Assembly (NCBI RefSeq): GCF_000227115.2
Contig: NC_016485.2
Span: 124,001-188,000 of the forward strand
Direction: 5' to 3'
Length of the DNA: 64,000 bases
Origin: Naumovozyma dairenensis CBS 421
Lineage: Eukaryota > Ascomycota > Saccharomycetes > Saccharomycetales > Saccharomycetaceae
A model generated the notes under the pieces. The model had not been told where the DNA came from, made no database searches, and was given only the letters and a program-made list of their open reading frames with translations. The number at the start of each line of letters is the position of its first letter. The stretch's first letter is position 1. Position numbers and translations under genes: made by a program. Positions 17,981 through 29,260 of this stretch are shown in pieces.

Positions 17981-20050
17981 CTATTCGCTGTCACTCCATT
18001 CTTCAAATGAATCTAATATAAAATCAGTAGCCTCTTCAAATCTTTCCTCCATTATATTACTTATCCCATCAGTATCACATCTCAATACTCTACCATATTT
18101 CTTCCTTGGTTTCTTATTTTCTTTATCACCCCAATATATATGGTTCTTATTAGAAAACACTAATGAATTTTTAAAATACCATTCACCCAATGATTCATCC
18201 ACTAATGGGACCAAAGGTTTTAATTGCTTTTGTCCAACAAAATTAATAACAGCTTTCACTACAGATCTTGTGTCTCTATGGCCCAATAAATGAACTATAC
18301 CAGAATATGCATCACCAATACCAACAAACGCTATCTTATTAACATTAGGAAAATATTTTAAATAATTATCCCATAAATTTATTAACACTTCTTGTGCCGT
18401 TATTATTGAATAATAATTTTCTTGTTCTAATAGATTTTGTGGAATATTTATATCAATGACTCCATATTTCCTCTCTATGGCCCATTTTATCATATCAAGA
18501 CTGGAATCAACTATAATTGATGAAGATGGATCAATGGTCCCTTGAATAGCATCTCGTTTAGCCCATATCTCTGGAGTATCATGAACACATATTATAATAG
18601 TATTGGATTCATATATATTAGAAGAACACAGTATAGTATCTTCAGGTAATTCTGATTTGTAAATGGGCAGTTCTGAAAAGTTGAATTCTTTACTTAAATT
18701 TCTCACTTGTTGTTGACGAATGGCACTTTGTAATGGGAAATTTTTCGTTGCAATCGAATTATTAATTTGTTCTTGGAAATCACATCCTGCATTACCAAAT
18801 TTACTTTTAAAACATTTCCAATATTTAGATTGTATCCTAAGAACTTTATCGATCATTTCAATTACTTCTGGTTTAGGATCTCTTGTTACATCTGGTAATT
18901 CATCTGGTGGTTCACCTATTAATATCTTGGCCACACTTAAGGCACTAATGGCAATGGAATCTAAATTATAACCACCCTCCAATACTACAGCCATGTTACC
19001 CCTGGCTAATGATTTCAACATATGTGTCATATGACCATAACAACTTGGTGTAACATGGCATTGACCAATGGTATCACCATCTGCTGCATCGAAACCAGCG
19101 GAAATAATCACTAAATCTGGTTGAAATTCACGCCCCATGGGCATGACAATTTGTTCAAATGCCCACATATATTCTGCATCACCGACACCACCTACTGGCC
19201 AAGTGATATTACAGTTGAATCCTTCACCTTTACCTTCGCCAGTTTGATCATATCTACCATGAATAGTGCCGGGATAGTATTTCCCCATTTTAAATCTATG
19301 TAACGACACGTAAAGAATTCTATCATCGTCATAAAAGGCCTTTTGCGTCCCATTCCCATGATGAATATCCCAATCTAAGATTAAAATCTTTCTAACACTT
19401 TCTGGATAATTTTTCAAAATATTCTTAGCAGCAATGGCAACATTACTGAAAAGACAAAACCCTCCAGCAGCTTCTGGTTCTGCATGATGGCCCGGAGGTC
19501 TCACGACAGCCAATGCATTTTTAACTCTCCCTTCTACCACCGCTTTACAAGCTTCAATGGCACCACCAACAGGTAGTTTTGCACTAGCATACGAATCACT
19601 ATTAAAATAAACAGAATCACCACTTTCAGTAGCTTTCAACAATTGTTCTCTATTCATCTTCGAAGTGCTTTCAATAAAATCCAAATGTTCCTTAGAATGA
19701 ACTTCCAAAATTTCTTCACTAGTAGCTTCTCTGACCGGTATTTTCAACATCAAATCACCAATATCATCTATCCCACTCAAAGTGGGGTCCTTAATGAGTC
19801 CATTCTCCGCTAATATCTTATAAATACGGTAAATTCTTCGAGGATCCTCCGGGTGAGGATCAATATATTCGAAATATGAAGTGAATATCTTAGCATGATA
19901 CCTCATTCTGACATCGTAACATAGACCCGTCTTAAGAGGTGTGTAATGGATTTGAGCATCCCTTGGTGGGACGATTATTTGACGGGACTCCGGATCAATC
20001 TTTCTTTTCTTAATCGTATCGTTGTTACTCGTGGTTTCTCCGCCGTTCAT
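17981..20050 (-). CDS. HDA1: Class II histone deacetylase
   Basis: Encodes the 689-aa catalytic subunit of the HDA complex, which removes acetyl groups mainly from histones H3 and H2B to repress transcription. The deacetylase domain covers about residues 60-390, with active-site segments RPPGHHAEPEAAGGFC, DWDIHHGNGTQ (His pair, zinc ligands) and ISAGFDAADGD. The C-terminal half (about 450-680) is the Arb2-type domain used for dimerisation and partner binding. Length is near the S. cerevisiae 706 aa. The N-terminus holds a KKRK basic patch. It diverges from RCM1 with 420 bp between the ATGs. Confidence 0.97.
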   Translation of the reverse strand: MNGGETTSNNDTIKKRKIDPESRQIIVPPRDAQIHYTPLKTGLCYDVRMRYHAKIFTSYFEYIDPHPEDPRRIYRIYKILAENGLIKDPTLSGIDDIGDLMLKIPVREATSEEILEVHSKEHLDFIESTSKMNREQLLKATESGDSVYFNSDSYASAKLPVGGAIEACKAVVEGRVKNALAVVRPPGHHAEPEAAGGFCLFSNVAIAAKNILKNYPESVRKILILDWDIHHGNGTQKAFYDDDRILYVSLHRFKMGKYYPGTIHGRYDQTGEGKGEGFNCNITWPVGGVGDAEYMWAFEQIVMPMGREFQPDLVIISAGFDAADGDTIGQCHVTPSCYGHMTHMLKSLARGNMAVVLEGGYNLDSIAISALSVAKILIGEPPDELPDVTRDPKPEVIEMIDKVLRIQSKYWKCFKSKFGNAGCDFQEQINNSIATKNFPLQSAIRQQQVRNLSKEFNFSELPIYKSELPEDTILCSSNIYESNTIIICVHDTPEIWAKRDAIQGTIDPSSSIIVDSSLDMIKWAIERKYGVIDINIPQNLLEQENYYSIITAQEVLINLWDNYLKYFPNVNKIAFVGIGDAYSGIVHLLGHRDTRSVVKAVINFVGQKQLKPLVPLVDESLGEWYFKNSLVFSNKNHIYWGDKENKKPRKKYGRVLRCDTDGISNIMEERFEEATDFILDSFEEWSDSE

Positions 20051-20470
20051 TGTTCACGTTAGTCGTTATTTTTTGACACACAATTTTTTTGCTTTCTTGA
20101 GTAATTTGCAATAATGATAATATAAGACGGTTGTGCTCGAGGATTGCTTTGTTACTTTTGTAAGATGTACTTTCCAACGAATTATGAAGTATATTTACGT
20201 GCTTTCCACACTCTATTCAGGCACCTGCAGAAGAATGCTTATGGAATCAAATTTTCAGGCGTCTCCGGAATAAGACAATAGACGTCTAAGTTTGTGCGGG
20301 GGGTTCTTACCGGAAAGAGTGAAAAATTTGGAAATTATGTTGATATAGCAAAGGTGAAGTGAAGTGAACTGAAGTGATGAGTTGAAAGAAATAGTATTTG
20401 TATTTATTCTTGGGTTGTGGTTTAACAGGGTGTGCACACTAGAAAGGAATTCCCCAAAAGTAAGCCTAGT
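20051..20470. promoter_or_regulatory. HDA1/RCM1 divergent promoter with RRPE and PAC-like sites
   Basis: TGAAAAATTT at 20320-20329 matches the ribosomal RNA processing element, and GTGATGAG at 20374-20381 is one base from the PAC element GCGATGAG. Both lie within 150 bp of the RCM1 ATG, the arrangement expected for a ribosome-biogenesis gene. Confidence 0.5.
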
Positions 20471-21961
20471 ATGAACTTCTACAGAGATGCTACGTGGGTA
20501 TTAGAGTATGTGGAACAACAAGAAGCTAAAGGCCGTATCTCTGGTTCATTGCAAACATTAGTTTTACAAAGTTGTACGAAGTATAAACTGAAATGTAATC
20601 CTAAACATGTTTATGCTGTAATAGATTCCTGTTGGAAATATAAACCATATTTGGAAAAAGTTATGAAAAAATCGGGTATTCTAGATGATATACCGAAGAA
20701 GAAGGGCAAACCAATGTATTCTAGATTGACTTTAATGTTACTATGTCATGATTTATTATTCTCGAAAAGTAAACGTATCCAAATGGGGAAACACCCAATC
20801 AAAGAATATGTCTTGAAACATAAGAGCAGATTGCATAGCGAATTAGTGAGACTAAAGTTGAAATTGAAAGTGAAAAATCTATCTGAAATAGTTGATAATA
20901 ATGATTCTACAGAAGATGTCACCCCAGTTAGATGGATCCGTATTAACCCATTAAGATGTTATCAGGGTCGCGATGTGAATGCAGTTTTAGAAGAATTAGG
21001 TAAAAAATTCCCTAAACGTGTCGAAAATTGGAATGATATTGTTCCTGGTTCGATCTATTACGACGAGTATATTCCTCATCTTTACGGTATTCATCCGCAA
21101 GATAAGATTACATCTCATGAACTATATAAGCAAGGTAAAATTATCATTCAGGATCGTGCATCATGCTTCCCAGCTCATATTTTGAACCCAAGTAAAGATG
21201 ATATCATCATTGATGCATGCGCTGCTCCAGGTAACAAGACAACACACGTTGCATCGTATATGTTTGGTGATGCTAAACAAGAGGATCCTCATGTTCAAAT
21301 ATATGCATTTGAGAAAGACCCAGAAAGAGCCAAGATTTTGGAGAAAATGATTAAAGTGGCAGGTTGCTCTAAAAATATTCAAGTTACCGTGGGTGATTTC
21401 ACAAAGGCAGCTACACCAGACAAATTTAAAGATGTTACTGGATTTATCGTAGATCCAAGTTGTTCAGGAAGTGGTATCTTTGGCCGTAAGTATGTGGACT
21501 CTTTGAATAGACAAAGAAATAATGATACAACAGATAAAGACAAGAAATCCACTGAAGAAGACGATGAGGTTCCTGATGAACAAGAAGATTACAATAAAAA
21601 AGAAGACTTGAAAACACGGCTTGCCAAATTATCATCTTTCCAATTTCAAGTGATCAAGCATGCGATGAGTTTCCCAACCGCGAAGAAAATCGTCTACAGT
21701 ACATGTTCAATCCATGCAGAAGAAAATGAACGTGTTGTCTTGGACTTATTGCTTGACTCTAAAGTTAAACAATGGGGATGGAAAGTCGCAGCCAAAGAGA
21801 GTGTCATACCAACTTGGCCAAGAAGAGGTAAAATAGAAGAATTCGAGGAAGTTTTCAGAGATGACCCTGCTAAATGTCAAGCTTTGGCAGACGGATGCAT
21901 CAGAGCTTTACCTAGAGACGATGGTGGTATCGGGTTTTTTGCAGTATGCTTTGAAAGGTAG
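20471..21961 (+). CDS. RCM1: 25S rRNA m5C methyltransferase, NOP2/Sun family
   Basis: Encodes a 496-aa NSUN5-type enzyme that methylates a cytosine (C2278 in S. cerevisiae) of 25S rRNA in the nucleolus. The ATG at 20471 ([12 protein letters not shown]) is chosen because the frame upstream has only a GTG and this N-terminus matches the family. SAM-binding and catalytic motifs are present: [12 protein letters not shown] near residue 257, VDPSCSGSG (motif IV Cys) near 327 and [12 protein letters not shown] (motif VI Cys) near 415. An acidic Asp/Glu/Lys insert near residues 345-385 is variable in the family. It leads a run of five plus-strand genes in the same order as on S. cerevisiae chromosome XIV. 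Confidence 0.96.
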   Translation: MNFYRDATWVLEYVEQQEAKGRISGSLQTLVLQSCTKYKLKCNPKHVYAVIDSCWKYKPYLEKVMKKSGILDDIPKKKGKPMYSRLTLMLLCHDLLFSKSKRIQMGKHPIKEYVLKHKSRLHSELVRLKLKLKVKNLSEIVDNNDSTEDVTPVRWIRINPLRCYQGRDVNAVLEELGKKFPKRVENWNDIVPGSIYYDEYIPHLYGIHPQDKITSHELYKQGKIIIQDRASCFPAHILNPSKDDIIIDACAAPGNKTTHVASYMFGDAKQEDPHVQIYAFEKDPERAKILEKMIKVAGCSKNIQVTVGDFTKAATPDKFKDVTGFIVDPSCSGSGIFGRKYVDSLNRQRNNDTTDKDKKSTEEDDEVPDEQEDYNKKEDLKTRLAKLSSFQFQVIKHAMSFPTAKKIVYSTCSIHAEENERVVLDLLLDSKVKQWGWKVAAKESVIPTWPRRGKIEEFEEVFRDDPAKCQALADGCIRALPRDDGGIGFFAVCFER

Positions 21962-22573
21962 TAGCGTATTTAGAAACTAATGTATATATATGTGTATAGT
22001 AAATAATAACAGCAGCACTGTCACACAGTCTACTATGATAATTGATATAACATTCTGAACTCATATTCCTCTTATATTTGTTCATTTTGGTTAATACCGA
22101 ATAGAAAGGCAATAGAGAAAACCTAATTTATATAGATAACTATCAACTGGGGGACGTACCCAAAAAATCACTGCACATACCCTTTTTAGAAGCATTTTTT
22201 TCTATTATCTTTTCTTTAGTAGATTCCTAGCAATCCCAGAGTTTGTATTATTAATCTTTTGGAGAAGAAAAGAAGAACAGATAAAACCAGAATGACTTGC
22301 CTCCTCTATTGGAATATTTATTAAATTTGTTAGTAAGGTGAGAAGTTATGGAAAGGTAAACAAATAAGGCAATTAGCCGCCCAGCTCCTCTATTATAAAG
22401 TAATTCCTTTTATCGCGAAATACGGGAACATTGAAAAATATTGAGATCTGATACTTTTGGACTATATATATTGCCATTATACTACACCTAAGAAGGAAGC
22501 AACACTCCTCTAGGGCAAAGAATATAACACTACAAGAGTACTATTTAGCTGTATTATCATCGAATATTGCGTT
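21962..22573. other. Intergenic RCM1-FAP1
   Basis: 610 bp, AT-rich, no credible ORF, RNA gene or repeat seen. Confidence 0.6.
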
Positions 22574-25480
22574 ATGTCTGATACAGAACTAAACGAGGTG
22601 AGCACTCATCCTGATCCAAAATCTCTGATTTTGCAAGCATCTGCAGATGAAATTAAAAGTAGTGAGAACGTATCTTCCACCAGTGATAATGATGAATATG
22701 ATCAAGAAGATGAATATGCTGCGGCTACTGCAGCTGACGAAGATATGAAGTATTATGAAAGAACAATTCAAGAAATTGCCAAGGGTGATTCATACGTTTG
22801 TATGATCTGTACTGTCGAAATGGATTATACATGCCAAATGTATGCCTGCAAAGAATGTTACAGAGTCTTCGATTATGATTGTATTAGAGAATGGGCAGTA
22901 AAATCTACAGAGAAAACTGTGGACAGGATCTGGAAATGTCCAAATTGTTACCATGTAAATAAAAAAGTTCCACCTAAGAATAGATCTACATGCTGGTGTG
23001 GGAAAGTTGTTAACCCAGAAGCAAATCCATTGAATCCAAATTCATGTGGTCAAACTTGTAACGCAAAGATATGTGTTCATGGTTGTACTAATATATGTCA
23101 TTTGGGCCCACACCCAGAATGTACTCGAATGCTCTCTATTACCTGTCGTTGTGGGAAACATACGAAAGATATCTTTTGTTACCAATCCAAAACCTTTAAA
23201 GGCAATAGTAAGTTTCAATGTAAAGACGAATGTGGTTTACCATTATCTTGTGGAATCCATAAATGTAAAAGGAAATGCCATTCCGGGTTATGTGGTGTAT
23301 GTCCTGAAAGATTAGAAGTAAATGAAGAAAATGCTTGGATATTGAAGTGTTACTGTGGTTCAGAGACCCAAAAATCAATGAAATGTAAAGATATTAAGAT
23401 TCCTGAGTCTGCAAAGTATTCGAGTGATGCTGAAGGTAATAAATGGATAGGTGTATTTGCTTGTAAAGAAATTCGTACAGTACAGTATGACTGTGACAAG
23501 CATTCATTTATTGAACGCTGTATTGCTCCTCCAACTCTTTCTATGGAGAAACCATGTCCGTACTCACCCAAATTATTGAAAACTTGTCCATGTGGTAAGA
23601 CACCATTGCAGAAATTAGCAAAACCCAGAACTCTCTGTACTGATCCAATTCCTACCTGTGAATCACATTGTAATAAACCATTGAAATGTGGTAAGCATAA
23701 ATGCCCTTTCAAATGTCACACAGGAGCATGCATGGATCCATGTTTACAAATAGAAACAAGAAAATGTTCCTGTGAGCAACAATCATTTTTAGTGCCATGC
23801 CAATTTACTGGTTCACCTCATTGTAATATCAAATGTGAATCGTTAATGTCATGCCGCCGTCATAGATGTTTGGAAAGATGTTGTTCAGGCCGTCCTGCAG
23901 CTGAAAAGCGAAAGAAAACTTTATTCAGATCCCAAGATTTAATGGATGAAACATTAGTTGAAGCAGAACATATATGTCTGAAAGAATGTAATTTGCTGTT
24001 ATCATGCGGGATACATAGGTGTCAAAGGAAATGTCATCCGGGGAAATGCCCACCATGTTTAGAAAGTGACTCAAATGATTTAGTTTGCCCCTGTGGGAAA
24101 ACAATCGTCGAGGCGCCTGTTCGATGTGGGACAAAATTACCTCCTTGTCCATTCCAATGTATCAAAGTCGTTAGAAATGAATATCCTTGTGGTCATACTC
24201 CTATGCCTCATACATGTCATCCATTGGATGAGCCATGTCCGCCATGTACGGCACCTGTTTTCAAGCCATGTAAATGTGGGAAAGTTAAAGAGGTTAGAAC
24301 TCTATGTTTTCAAAATGATGTATCGTGTGGGAAGATTTGTGGGTTACCATTGAAGGATTGTCCTCATAAATGTATGAAAAGATGTCACATACCTGGTGAT
24401 TGTCAGACAAAATGTAAACAAATCTGCGGTAAAAGGAGAATTAATTGCGATCATACTTGTTCTAGACCATGCCACGGGAACACTGAATGTCCAGATGTTC
24501 CTTGCACTGTTTCAGCTAAAGTAACTTGTGAATGTGGAAGAAGAGAAACATATGTTACTTGTGGAGCAATGTCAAATATAGCCAGTGCAGTTACTACTAC
24601 AATTTTGGAATGTGATGAAGAATGTGAAATGTTAGAAAGGCACAGACAATTAAAAGAAGCCTTTGGAATCAAAGAAATAATATCTTCATCCACTGATCTT
24701 GAGTTTGAAAGATTAAAGGATATAGTTCCAACAGCAATAGCCTTCGAAGAATTACAATTACCTTTTACGGAAGCCACTTTATCTATCTTTTCAAGACAAG
24801 AAAGATGGTGTCAACAAATTGAAGAGATCATTAATAAATTCATGGATGACAAATCCCGCCCAAGCTTACATTTCAAGCCAATGAGGCCTCCACAACGTCA
24901 TTTCATCCATGAATTGTCAAAGGCATACAATTTATATTGCGAATCACAAGATCCTGAACCTAAACGTTCTGTTTTCATTAAGAAAAACACAACCAGTTCT
25001 AAACCATCTTTTTCACTATCAAAAGTTTTACCCTTATATCAAACATTCAAAGAATTAGAGAAAGAACGTAAGTTGCAAGAGTTTGAAGCCCGTACTTCAA
25101 AAAGATTAGTCAATGTTGAAGTACCGGAAGGGCCTACTGATAATTACATAGCTGAGGCGAATGGATTTTTGATTAAAGATTTATCTCCTGGGACCACCGT
25201 AGAAGATTTGGAACGTATTTTTGGCCAATATTTGAAATCTACTTTAATAAAAAATCCTCAATACCTTGTTTTACAAGATGGTAAAAGTGGAGTAATATAT
25301 CCTGAAGATTACCCAACTATAACAGCTAATGTCGAGAGAGACTTTAAAAGCCTGGTTGGTCATTTTGATGTTTTGGCGAAGGATACATTTATCTCAGAAG
25401 GTGTTGAACTATGTAAAATTGATGATGTACTATCCACTGAAAGGCTAGCTACACCAGCTATCGATGAAAGTACGCCATAG
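22574..25480 (+). CDS. FAP1: NFX1-type zinc finger protein, Fpr1-associated
   Basis: Encodes a 968-aa homologue of human NFX1 and of S. cerevisiae Fap1 (965 aa), which binds the FKBP12 protein Fpr1 and confers rapamycin resistance when overproduced. An acidic N-terminus precedes a RING/PHD-like finger (VCMICTVEMDYTC to WKCPNC, about residues 76-125). A long array of Cys/His NF-X1 fingers follows (about 155-690; e.g. CGIHKCKRKCHSGLC and CGIHRCQRKCHPGKC). Next come an R3H-like segment near 770-810 (PPQRHFIHELSKAYNLYC) and a C-terminal RNA-binding-like fold. RING plus R3H suggests a ubiquitin ligase or transcription role, which is inference. Confidence 0.95.
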   Translation: MSDTELNEVSTHPDPKSLILQASADEIKSSENVSSTSDNDEYDQEDEYAAATAADEDMKYYERTIQEIAKGDSYVCMICTVEMDYTCQMYACKECYRVFDYDCIREWAVKSTEKTVDRIWKCPNCYHVNKKVPPKNRSTCWCGKVVNPEANPLNPNSCGQTCNAKICVHGCTNICHLGPHPECTRMLSITCRCGKHTKDIFCYQSKTFKGNSKFQCKDECGLPLSCGIHKCKRKCHSGLCGVCPERLEVNEENAWILKCYCGSETQKSMKCKDIKIPESAKYSSDAEGNKWIGVFACKEIRTVQYDCDKHSFIERCIAPPTLSMEKPCPYSPKLLKTCPCGKTPLQKLAKPRTLCTDPIPTCESHCNKPLKCGKHKCPFKCHTGACMDPCLQIETRKCSCEQQSFLVPCQFTGSPHCNIKCESLMSCRRHRCLERCCSGRPAAEKRKKTLFRSQDLMDETLVEAEHICLKECNLLLSCGIHRCQRKCHPGKCPPCLESDSNDLVCPCGKTIVEAPVRCGTKLPPCPFQCIKVVRNEYPCGHTPMPHTCHPLDEPCPPCTAPVFKPCKCGKVKEVRTLCFQNDVSCGKICGLPLKDCPHKCMKRCHIPGDCQTKCKQICGKRRINCDHTCSRPCHGNTECPDVPCTVSAKVTCECGRRETYVTCGAMSNIASAVTTTILECDEECEMLERHRQLKEAFGIKEIISSSTDLEFERLKDIVPTAIAFEELQLPFTEATLSIFSRQERWCQQIEEIINKFMDDKSRPSLHFKPMRPPQRHFIHELSKAYNLYCESQDPEPKRSVFIKKNTTSSKPSFSLSKVLPLYQTFKELEKERKLQEFEARTSKRLVNVEVPEGPTDNYIAEANGFLIKDLSPGTTVEDLERIFGQYLKSTLIKNPQYLVLQDGKSGVIYPEDYPTITANVERDFKSLVGHFDVLAKDTFISEGVELCKIDDVLSTERLATPAIDESTP

Positions 25481-26211
25481 AGGCTATTTTACTGCTATAC
25501 ATAATTGTGATAATACACTTCGTTTTAAACGTATATGAAACATTTAAAAAGAAACTTATATTTATTGTCGTGCATTGTTTCATAAACTTTTTTGTTTAGG
25601 CTACGTACTTTTAAAATATGGCATGATGCAGCGATTTATATATACTTGCACTTATCTATCTGATCGCAGGATGGATTACCTAAAGGAGGACCAGTTGGGA
25701 AACGACATAATCTCAAATAATGTTAATTCCTAATATCGTTCAGTGGTTTCCTATGCAATTATTTCTATACTCAAGGGTCTTTGAATGTAAATATCATTAT
25801 ATTCTTTGTAAATATTCTCTATTCAACGTTATGAATATACATAAAATAGTGAAGAACTGATTATATAATTAGTGACGCGTCGGAAACTTTTGCCGTCAGT
25901 AATTCAAAAAAATAAAAAAAATGGAAAAATTCTTGACAGAAAATAAAAAAAATGAGATAAAATAACTCAAAAAACAAACAAACCATAAACGAAACTAAAC
26001 TTTACGTACAGAAATTCCTCAAATCTGCTTACTCAAATTAAAATATCTTTATGGATATTTCGTTACGTGGCCTTCTGATTTACTATTTCGGTAGAGGTGC
26101 AATCTACGTACTGAAACGTAAAAGCATAAAAGTATATTTCTTTTTTTCTCTTGTGGATTATTAAATAATAATAATAATAGTTAACGAAGATAAACATAAG
26201 GTAAAAAAACA
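25481..26211. other. Intergenic FAP1-EFM6
   Basis: 730 bp with no gene. TACGTA palindromes at 25602, 26003 and 26105 fall in the last 600 bp before EFM6. Confidence 0.6.
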
Positions 26212-26979
26212 ATGGACGATATATTTGGTAGTGGATTTGATGATCTTGTAGTAGCGAGACCTCTAGAGCATCTCGGAAATTCTGATCTTTCTTTTGGTGG
26301 TAGATTAAAGAATCCATTAAAAATCCATGAAGATGGTGGAGAAAGCGGATGTGGTGGTAAAGTTTGGATCGCAGGAGAATTGTTATGTGAATTTATTTTG
26401 GAGAAATCAAATAGCGATGATCTTTTAAATGGTTGGGCTTCTAATTCAAAGCAATTCAGGAAAATTGTGGAATTAGGAAGTGGAACAGGTCTCGTCGGAT
26501 TATGTATCGGATTATTGGAAAAAAATAATTTCCATAAAGATATAGATGCATATATTACAGATATTGATCAAATAGTACCATTAATGAAACAAAATATCCA
26601 ACTTAATGGGATTGAAAACGAAGTTTCTGCCGAGGAATTATGGTGGGGTGAACCTTTGAGGAAAACATTTGCTCCTTCTGAACATTCGAGAGATAAAGAA
26701 GAAGACTTCAGAGAGGAAAAAAAAGTAGATTTGATTCTAGCTGCAGATTGCGTTTATTTAGAGAAGGCTTTTCCACTTTTAGAAAAAACTCTCTTGGATC
26801 TTACCGAAGGGGAAACCCCACCCACAATATTGATGGCGTACAGGAAACGTAGAAAGGCAGATAAACATTTCTTCCAAAAAATAAAGAAAAATTTCGATAT
26901 TGTAGAGATTAAAGATTTCGAAAAATATGAATATTATTTGAAGCAAAGAACTCATTTGTTCCAACTAATTCGTCAATAA
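26212..26979 (+). CDS. EFM6: Elongation-factor lysine methyltransferase, family 16
   Basis: Encodes a 255-aa seven-beta-strand methyltransferase. S. cerevisiae Efm6 (246 aa) monomethylates Lys390 of eEF1A. The N-terminal FGGRLKNPLKIHEDGGESGCGGKVW block and the SAM-binding motif VELGSGTGLVGLCIG (about residue 86) are clear. The post-motif-II LILAADCVYLEKAF (about 176) supplies the family's acidic Asp. The substrate is inferred from orthology. It sits between FAP1 and KSH1 as in S. cerevisiae. Confidence 0.93.
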   Translation: MDDIFGSGFDDLVVARPLEHLGNSDLSFGGRLKNPLKIHEDGGESGCGGKVWIAGELLCEFILEKSNSDDLLNGWASNSKQFRKIVELGSGTGLVGLCIGLLEKNNFHKDIDAYITDIDQIVPLMKQNIQLNGIENEVSAEELWWGEPLRKTFAPSEHSRDKEEDFREEKKVDLILAADCVYLEKAFPLLEKTLLDLTEGETPPTILMAYRKRRKADKHFFQKIKKNFDIVEIKDFEKYEYYLKQRTHLFQLIRQ

Positions 26980-27359
26980 ATCGGCAAAAGCTACAAAGAA
27001 AATAGACTATAAAATTCATGTTCTCATGAGGGCACCACTTATATTATTTTGAATACCTGAACTCAAAAAAATATTTATAGACAAAGATTACGACTCTACA
27101 ATTCTTTTATATAAACAAAAATACAATTTCATGAATCTTGTATAAATAATAAGATACAAAAACTTCTCTTCTTCTTGTCCTTGTATATCGATCGACTTTA
27201 TATAGTGTTGAAATTAGTGACGCGCGTCAAAGAAATGTCTTGTTGGAAGATCAAGAACAAAAAAGAGGTCAATCGATATTTATATGAAGTATGGAAACAA
27301 GCAGGCTGGAGTGACTGGCTGAAGAGAAGTGAGCCACCAAAAGAGCCGTCTATACAATC
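26980..27359. other. Intergenic EFM6-KSH1
   Basis: 380 bp, no gene. An open frame runs through 27175-27411 but starts from TTG and overlaps KSH1 in another frame, so it is not believed. Confidence 0.6.
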
Positions 27360-27578
27360 ATGTCAGCATTATTTAATTTCCGTTCCTTATTACAAGTTAT
27401 CTTACTACTGATTTGTTCGTGCACATATGTCCATTCACAATGGCCCTCCATACTAGATCGTTATAAGGATCATGGTGCATTAGGAGCATTTTGGAAAATG
27501 GCTCGTATCGGTGAAAGAGCAAGCCCATATGTCAGCTTGGCGTGTATAATAATGGCTATTAACCAATTCAATAGTTGA
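27360..27578 (+). CDS. KSH1: Small early-secretory membrane protein (TMEM167 family)
   Basis: Encodes a 72-aa protein, the same length as S. cerevisiae Ksh1, an essential Golgi protein needed early in secretion and conserved to human TMEM167. It begins with a hydrophobic segment (about residues 8-24). The diagnostic loop [30 protein letters not shown] (given here in part: [18 protein letters not shown]) follows, then a second hydrophobic segment. The tiny size and near-invariant sequence make the call firm. Exact molecular activity is unknown. Confidence 0.96.
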   Translation: MSALFNFRSLLQVILLLICSCTYVHSQWPSILDRYKDHGALGAFWKMARIGERASPYVSLACIIMAINQFNS

Positions 27579-27985
27579 AAGAAAAAAAACGTTTTGAAAG
27601 GCATACTTATGGGGCATCATTAAGAAATTAAGCCATCATATATATAGAAACGGCTACTCACAGCAATATATTGTGTACTATTCAATATGTACACATATAC
27701 ATAAAAAATTATCTAATGTTATATAGTTTTATCATTAAAAATAATCACGGTTTTGAAAAATATCATTCATTCATTTCGAGACGACTTATTTTCCCTTTCA
27801 TATTATCCTTTTTTCAATATTTTTTGTCAATCATTAAAGAATTTGGAAATTATTCTTGCAAGGGAACAAATCGAGAAAATAATCATCTTCAATTAAAACA
27901 ATTATCATACAAGGCTATATTATTGACTTTTGAAGCAATACCTTATCGATTCGAAGTTATTATTTACTCTACATCCAACAATAAA
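27579..27985. other. KSH1-SSN8 intergenic region
   Basis: 407 bp. The SSN8 frame stays open upstream to a TTG at 27671 with an in-frame ATG at 27716, but the encoded sequence is hydrophobic and unlike cyclin C, so it is treated as leader and promoter DNA. Confidence 0.6.
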
Positions 27986-29050
27986 ATGTCAGGTACTTAC
28001 TGGACATCCACTCAAAGACATAGCTGGCAATACACCAAGAGTTCATTAGCCAAAGAAAGACAAAAACTATGGATCTTAGAATGCCAATTATTTCCTCAGG
28101 GTTTAAATATTACTATGGATACTAGACAAAATCAATCAAATGATCAACAGCAACAAAATACCAACGGTAACGGTAATGGAAAAACCAATCACAATAATAC
28201 TAGTACCGTGATAACATCTACTACCAAAAATATACCGATAACCCACAGAGATTTACATTATGATAAGGATTATAATCTTCGAATATACTGTTATTTTTTA
28301 ATAATGAAACTAGGAAGAAGATTGAATATCAGACAATGTGCATTGGCTACAGCTCACGTTTATCTTTCAAGATTCCTATTAAAAGTTTCAGTAAGAGAAG
28401 TAAATTTATACCTACTGGCTACTACGACGGTATATCTAGCATGTAAAGTAGAAGAATGCCCTCAATATATTAGAACTTTAGTCAGTGAAGCTAGATCATT
28501 ATGGCCTGAATTTGTTCCTCCTGATCCAACAAAAGTAACAGAGTTTGAATTTTATTTATTGGAAGAATTGGAAAGCTATTTAGTTGTTCATCATCCATAT
28601 CGTTCATTGGAACAAATTGTTAATGTATTGAAACAAGAACCGTATCAATTAAATATTAACGCGGAGGAGTTACAAAATTGTTGGTCATTGATTAACGATA
28701 GTTATATCACAGATGCAAATTTGATATATCCACCTCATATCATTGCTATAGCGTCATTATTTATAACTATATCGATGAAGAAAAATGAACATAGTCGTAG
28801 CAGTAGTAGAAATAACATAACGACGAATGACGAGAATCAGAATGATAAAGTATCTTCATCTTCTCATTCACATCGACAGGAAATTTTGAATCTGTTTATA
28901 GCGGAATCATTAATTGATCTAGAAGAAGTAATGGATACAATTCAAACACAAATCACATTATATGACCACTGGGATAAATATCATGAACCATGGGTAAAAT
29001 TCCTATTGCATACATTATATCTAAGGCCCTCACCAGTTTCAGCTTCATGA
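27986..29050 (+). CDS. SSN8: Cyclin C of the Mediator kinase module
   Basis: Encodes a 354-aa C-type cyclin that pairs with Cdk8 (Ssn3) in the Mediator kinase module to repress stress and meiotic genes. The start at 27986 (MSGTYWTSTQRHSWQYTK) is chosen because it matches the cyclin C N-terminus; an open upstream extension of 105 codons is unrelated. The cyclin box runs from HRDLHYDKDYNLRIYCYFL (about residue 85) through VYLACKVEECPQYIRTLV. The second fold has YLLEELESYLVVHHPY and PPHIIAIASLFI. Compared with S. cerevisiae (323 aa) there are two polar insertions, Asn/Gln-rich near residue 50 and Ser-rich near 275. The C-terminus is nearly invariant. Confidence 0.96.
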   Translation: MSGTYWTSTQRHSWQYTKSSLAKERQKLWILECQLFPQGLNITMDTRQNQSNDQQQQNTNGNGNGKTNHNNTSTVITSTTKNIPITHRDLHYDKDYNLRIYCYFLIMKLGRRLNIRQCALATAHVYLSRFLLKVSVREVNLYLLATTTVYLACKVEECPQYIRTLVSEARSLWPEFVPPDPTKVTEFEFYLLEELESYLVVHHPYRSLEQIVNVLKQEPYQLNINAEELQNCWSLINDSYITDANLIYPPHIIAIASLFITISMKKNEHSRSSSRNNITTNDENQNDKVSSSSHSHRQEILNLFIAESLIDLEEVMDTIQTQITLYDHWDKYHEPWVKFLLHTLYLRPSPVSAS

Positions 29051-29260
29051 GAAACGCAACAAAAAAACAACAACACTTGATTTAGATTAGATACTTTTAC
29101 AAACAAGACTTGTATTATTATTATATATAATGAAAACGAGAAATCACGCACGGAAAGCTGGATATTAATGAGTAACAATATTTACATAGCATGGAATACA
29201 ACAATAACGACTTTTCTTCCATATTTTTTATCCTATATTCTAATTTATTTTTCCTTTTGT

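Noticed and set aside
27175..27411. 78-codon ORF overlapping KSH1
   Set aside because: Starts with TTG, lies in another frame and has no similarity.
27671..27985. N-terminal extension of SSN8 from TTG or the ATG at 27716
   Set aside because: The extension is hydrophobic and unlike cyclin C; the ATG at 27986 matches the conserved start.
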